Shown: positions 62,749 to 64,000 of the stretch, piece after piece
How positions within the stretch are numbered: the stretch's first letter is position 1
How the letters are laid out: each line of letters begins with the position of its first letter
Assembly (NCBI RefSeq): GCF_003020125.1
Contig: NZ_PYFW01000001.1
Span: 1,302,001-1,366,000 of the forward strand
Source of the DNA: Bradyrhizobium sp. MOS003
GTDB taxonomy: Bacteria > Pseudomonadota > Alphaproteobacteria > Rhizobiales > Xanthobacteraceae
Reading direction: 5' to 3'
Length of the DNA stretch: 64,000 nucleotides
The notes under the pieces: generated by a model
What the model saw: the letters and a program-made list of their open reading frames with translations, nothing else
The model's database searches: none
What the model was told of the DNA's origin: nothing
Program-made: the position numbers and the translations under genes

Positions 62749-64000
62749 TTACCGGGTGAACACCCGCTGCTGCTGAGGCCGGCGGCCGACCGGAGCCGGC
62801 GGGGGTGTCGGCGCCCCGAACAGCCGCTCGAAGAAGTTCGGGCCGGACGAGCCGCCATTATTGGCCACCGCAACGCCGGAGGGCAGGGTCGTCGCCGGGC
62901 GCGAATAGCTCGGCTGCGAGTGCGCAACGACGGCTTCGAGATCCTTGCCGCGGTTGTTCTTCAGGATGTTGATCATGGTCGCGTCGCGGCCATAGACGTC
63001 CTTGCGGAACTGCAGCTTGCCGGCGTCGTCCACGAAGGCGGTCTGATAGGTGATGTTGACCGGGATCGGGGTTGGAAATTTCAAGTCGATCTCGCTCTTG
63101 CCGTACATGCTGCGGATGCGCTCCGGCGTGTACTTCTCGTTCGGCAGCGCGATGCCGAGCAGAACGGAGGCGTACTGATCCGGGTTCTGCACGCGCATGC
63201 AGCCATGGCTGAAGGCGCGTTCGTCCCGTGAGAACAGGTTCTTGTCCGGTGTGTCGTGCTGATAGACCAGGAACTTGTTCGGGAAGTTGAAGCGGATGCG
63301 GCCGAGTGCGTTGGCTTCGCCGGGCGGCTGGGAGATGTGCACGGAGCCGTCGCGGTTCTGCTCGAGCTTGAGACCCATGCGCTGGAGCACGGTCGGGTCC
63401 TGCTGAAGCGCCGGCAGATATTCGTTGTAGACGATCGACGGCGGCACGTTCCAGGTCGGGTTGACCGTGATGTACTTCATCGTCTCGGTGAGCAGCGGGG
63501 TCGCATGCGTTCCCGGCTTGCCGGTGACCACGCGTGTGGTCCAGACCTGCTGGCCGCGCTGCATGACCTTCAGAGTGTAGTCGGGAATGTTGAGGATGAC
63601 ATAGGCATCGCCCAGCGAGGGCACGCCGAGGTCGCGCGGCAGCCAGCGCCAGCGCTCCATGTTCACCAGCACCACGTCGATCTGCTTGTCGCGCTTCGGG
63701 GTGTTGAGCGCCTTGACCGTCTTGTCGTCGAGGATGCCGGTCGCCTTCATCTCGGCGCCGCTCTGGAATTTGCGCACGGCGTCGGCGAGCGCTGCATCAT
63801 AGCGGGTGTCGCTGGCGTTCTCGGCGAGGCCGAGCTTGGCGCGGAGCTGCGGCACGCGCGGATCTTCCACGACGATCTCAGCCTGCTTCTTGTGGGCCGG
63901 GGTATATTTCAGCGCCGGACCGTCGGCGATCTCGATCACCGGGCCGTTGCCTTGACCGCGAAGCTCCGCGAGCTTGGCCTTCAGCTCCTTGTAGAGCTTG
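62749..64000 (-). CDS. L,D-transpeptidase (YkuD family), N-terminus outside the window
   Basis: The frame is open to the window edge, so the 5' end is missing; a GTG at 63939 is internal, as in-frame residues (KELKAKLAELRGQGNG) precede it. About 417 residues are visible: a peptidoglycan-binding-like helical part (YDAALADAVRKFQSGAEMKATG), then the YkuD domain with AYVILNIPDYTLKVMQRG and the catalytic AFSHGCMRVQNP (His and Cys). A Pro/Arg-rich tail follows. It makes 3-3 cross-links or attaches proteins to peptidoglycan in the periplasm. The long form with an insert resembles YcbB-type enzymes. Confidence 0.92.
   Translation of the reverse strand, partial: KLYKELKAKLAELRGQGNGPVIEIADGPALKYTPAHKKQAEIVVEDPRVPQLRAKLGLAENASDTRYDAALADAVRKFQSGAEMKATGILDDKTVKALNTPKRDKQIDVVLVNMERWRWLPRDLGVPSLGDAYVILNIPDYTLKVMQRGQQVWTTRVVTGKPGTHATPLLTETMKYITVNPTWNVPPSIVYNEYLPALQQDPTVLQRMGLKLEQNRDGSVHISQPPGEANALGRIRFNFPNKFLVYQHDTPDKNLFSRDERAFSHGCMRVQNPDQYASVLLGIALPNEKYTPERIRSMYGKSEIDLKFPTPIPVNITYQTAFVDDAGKLQFRKDVYGRDATMINILKNNRGKDLEAVVAHSQPSYSRPATTLPSGVAVANNGGSSGPNFFERLFGAPTPPPAPVGRRPQQQRVFTR

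Overview
The window is a GC-rich stretch of chromosome that looks like Bradyrhizobium or a close relative (alphaproteobacteria, Nitrobacteraceae). The grounds are a tolQRAB/pal/cpoB/tilS/ftsH block, gapR (DUF2312), DUF1036, DUF1244, DUF1488 and DUF2852 genes, rhizobial DctA, and several intergenic repeat families typical of Bradyrhizobium. No phage, transposase, integrase, tRNA, rRNA or CRISPR array was seen, so this is core and semi-accessory chromosome rather than an island. Family names come from recognisable motifs; no database search was run.

Layout. 1-5.7 kb: the end of an FAD-dependent amine/amino-acid oxidoreductase, RidA, an ABC-F ATPase, DctA and an SDR. 5.8-9.9 kb: small conserved proteins, a trimeric autotransporter adhesin with a membrane-anchored partner gene, a frameshifted remnant of a PAS/LuxR-type regulator and a sirtuin. 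10-16.8 kb: one operon hyuA-hyuB-dctP-dctQ-dctM, which joins a hydantoinase/oxoprolinase-type enzyme to its own TRAP importer. 16.8-17.6 kb: a non-coding block made of two repeat families. 17.6-32.7 kb: GST with a divergent TetR, two orphan chemoreceptors, a hydroxyacid reductase, a YCII/ECF42 sigma pair with SRPBCC and VOC genes, further YCII and NTF2-like genes, and a TetR gene that seems to share an operator with a DUF2852 membrane protein. 32.7-35 kb: a lipid desaturase and CysE.

35.4-47.8 kb: the Tol-Pal envelope machine (tolQ, R, A, B, pal, cpoB), then tilS and ftsH. Between tolB and pal lie a membrane GGDEF-EAL protein and a FeeM-like N-acyl amino acid synthase. 48-54.4 kb: two paralogous polytopic membrane proteins bracket a methyltransferase, a polyprenyl-phosphate-type glycosyltransferase and a third membrane protein, which suggests envelope glycan or lipid modification. 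54.8-64 kb: an orphan Flp pilin, PAP2 phosphatase, TetR, DUF1036/pyruvate kinase, DUF1244, GapR, DUF1801, an M15-like DUF882 peptidase and the C-terminal part of an L,D-transpeptidase.

Many genes start well inside the longest open frame, and starts were placed by Shine-Dalgarno match and family N-termini. The most useful new observations are: operator-like palindromes that overlap the start codons of two TetR genes, one of them repeated upstream of a DUF2852 gene; the signalling pair inside the tol-pal block; the PAS regulator remnant in front of the sirtuin; and a 30-residue membrane peptide gene.
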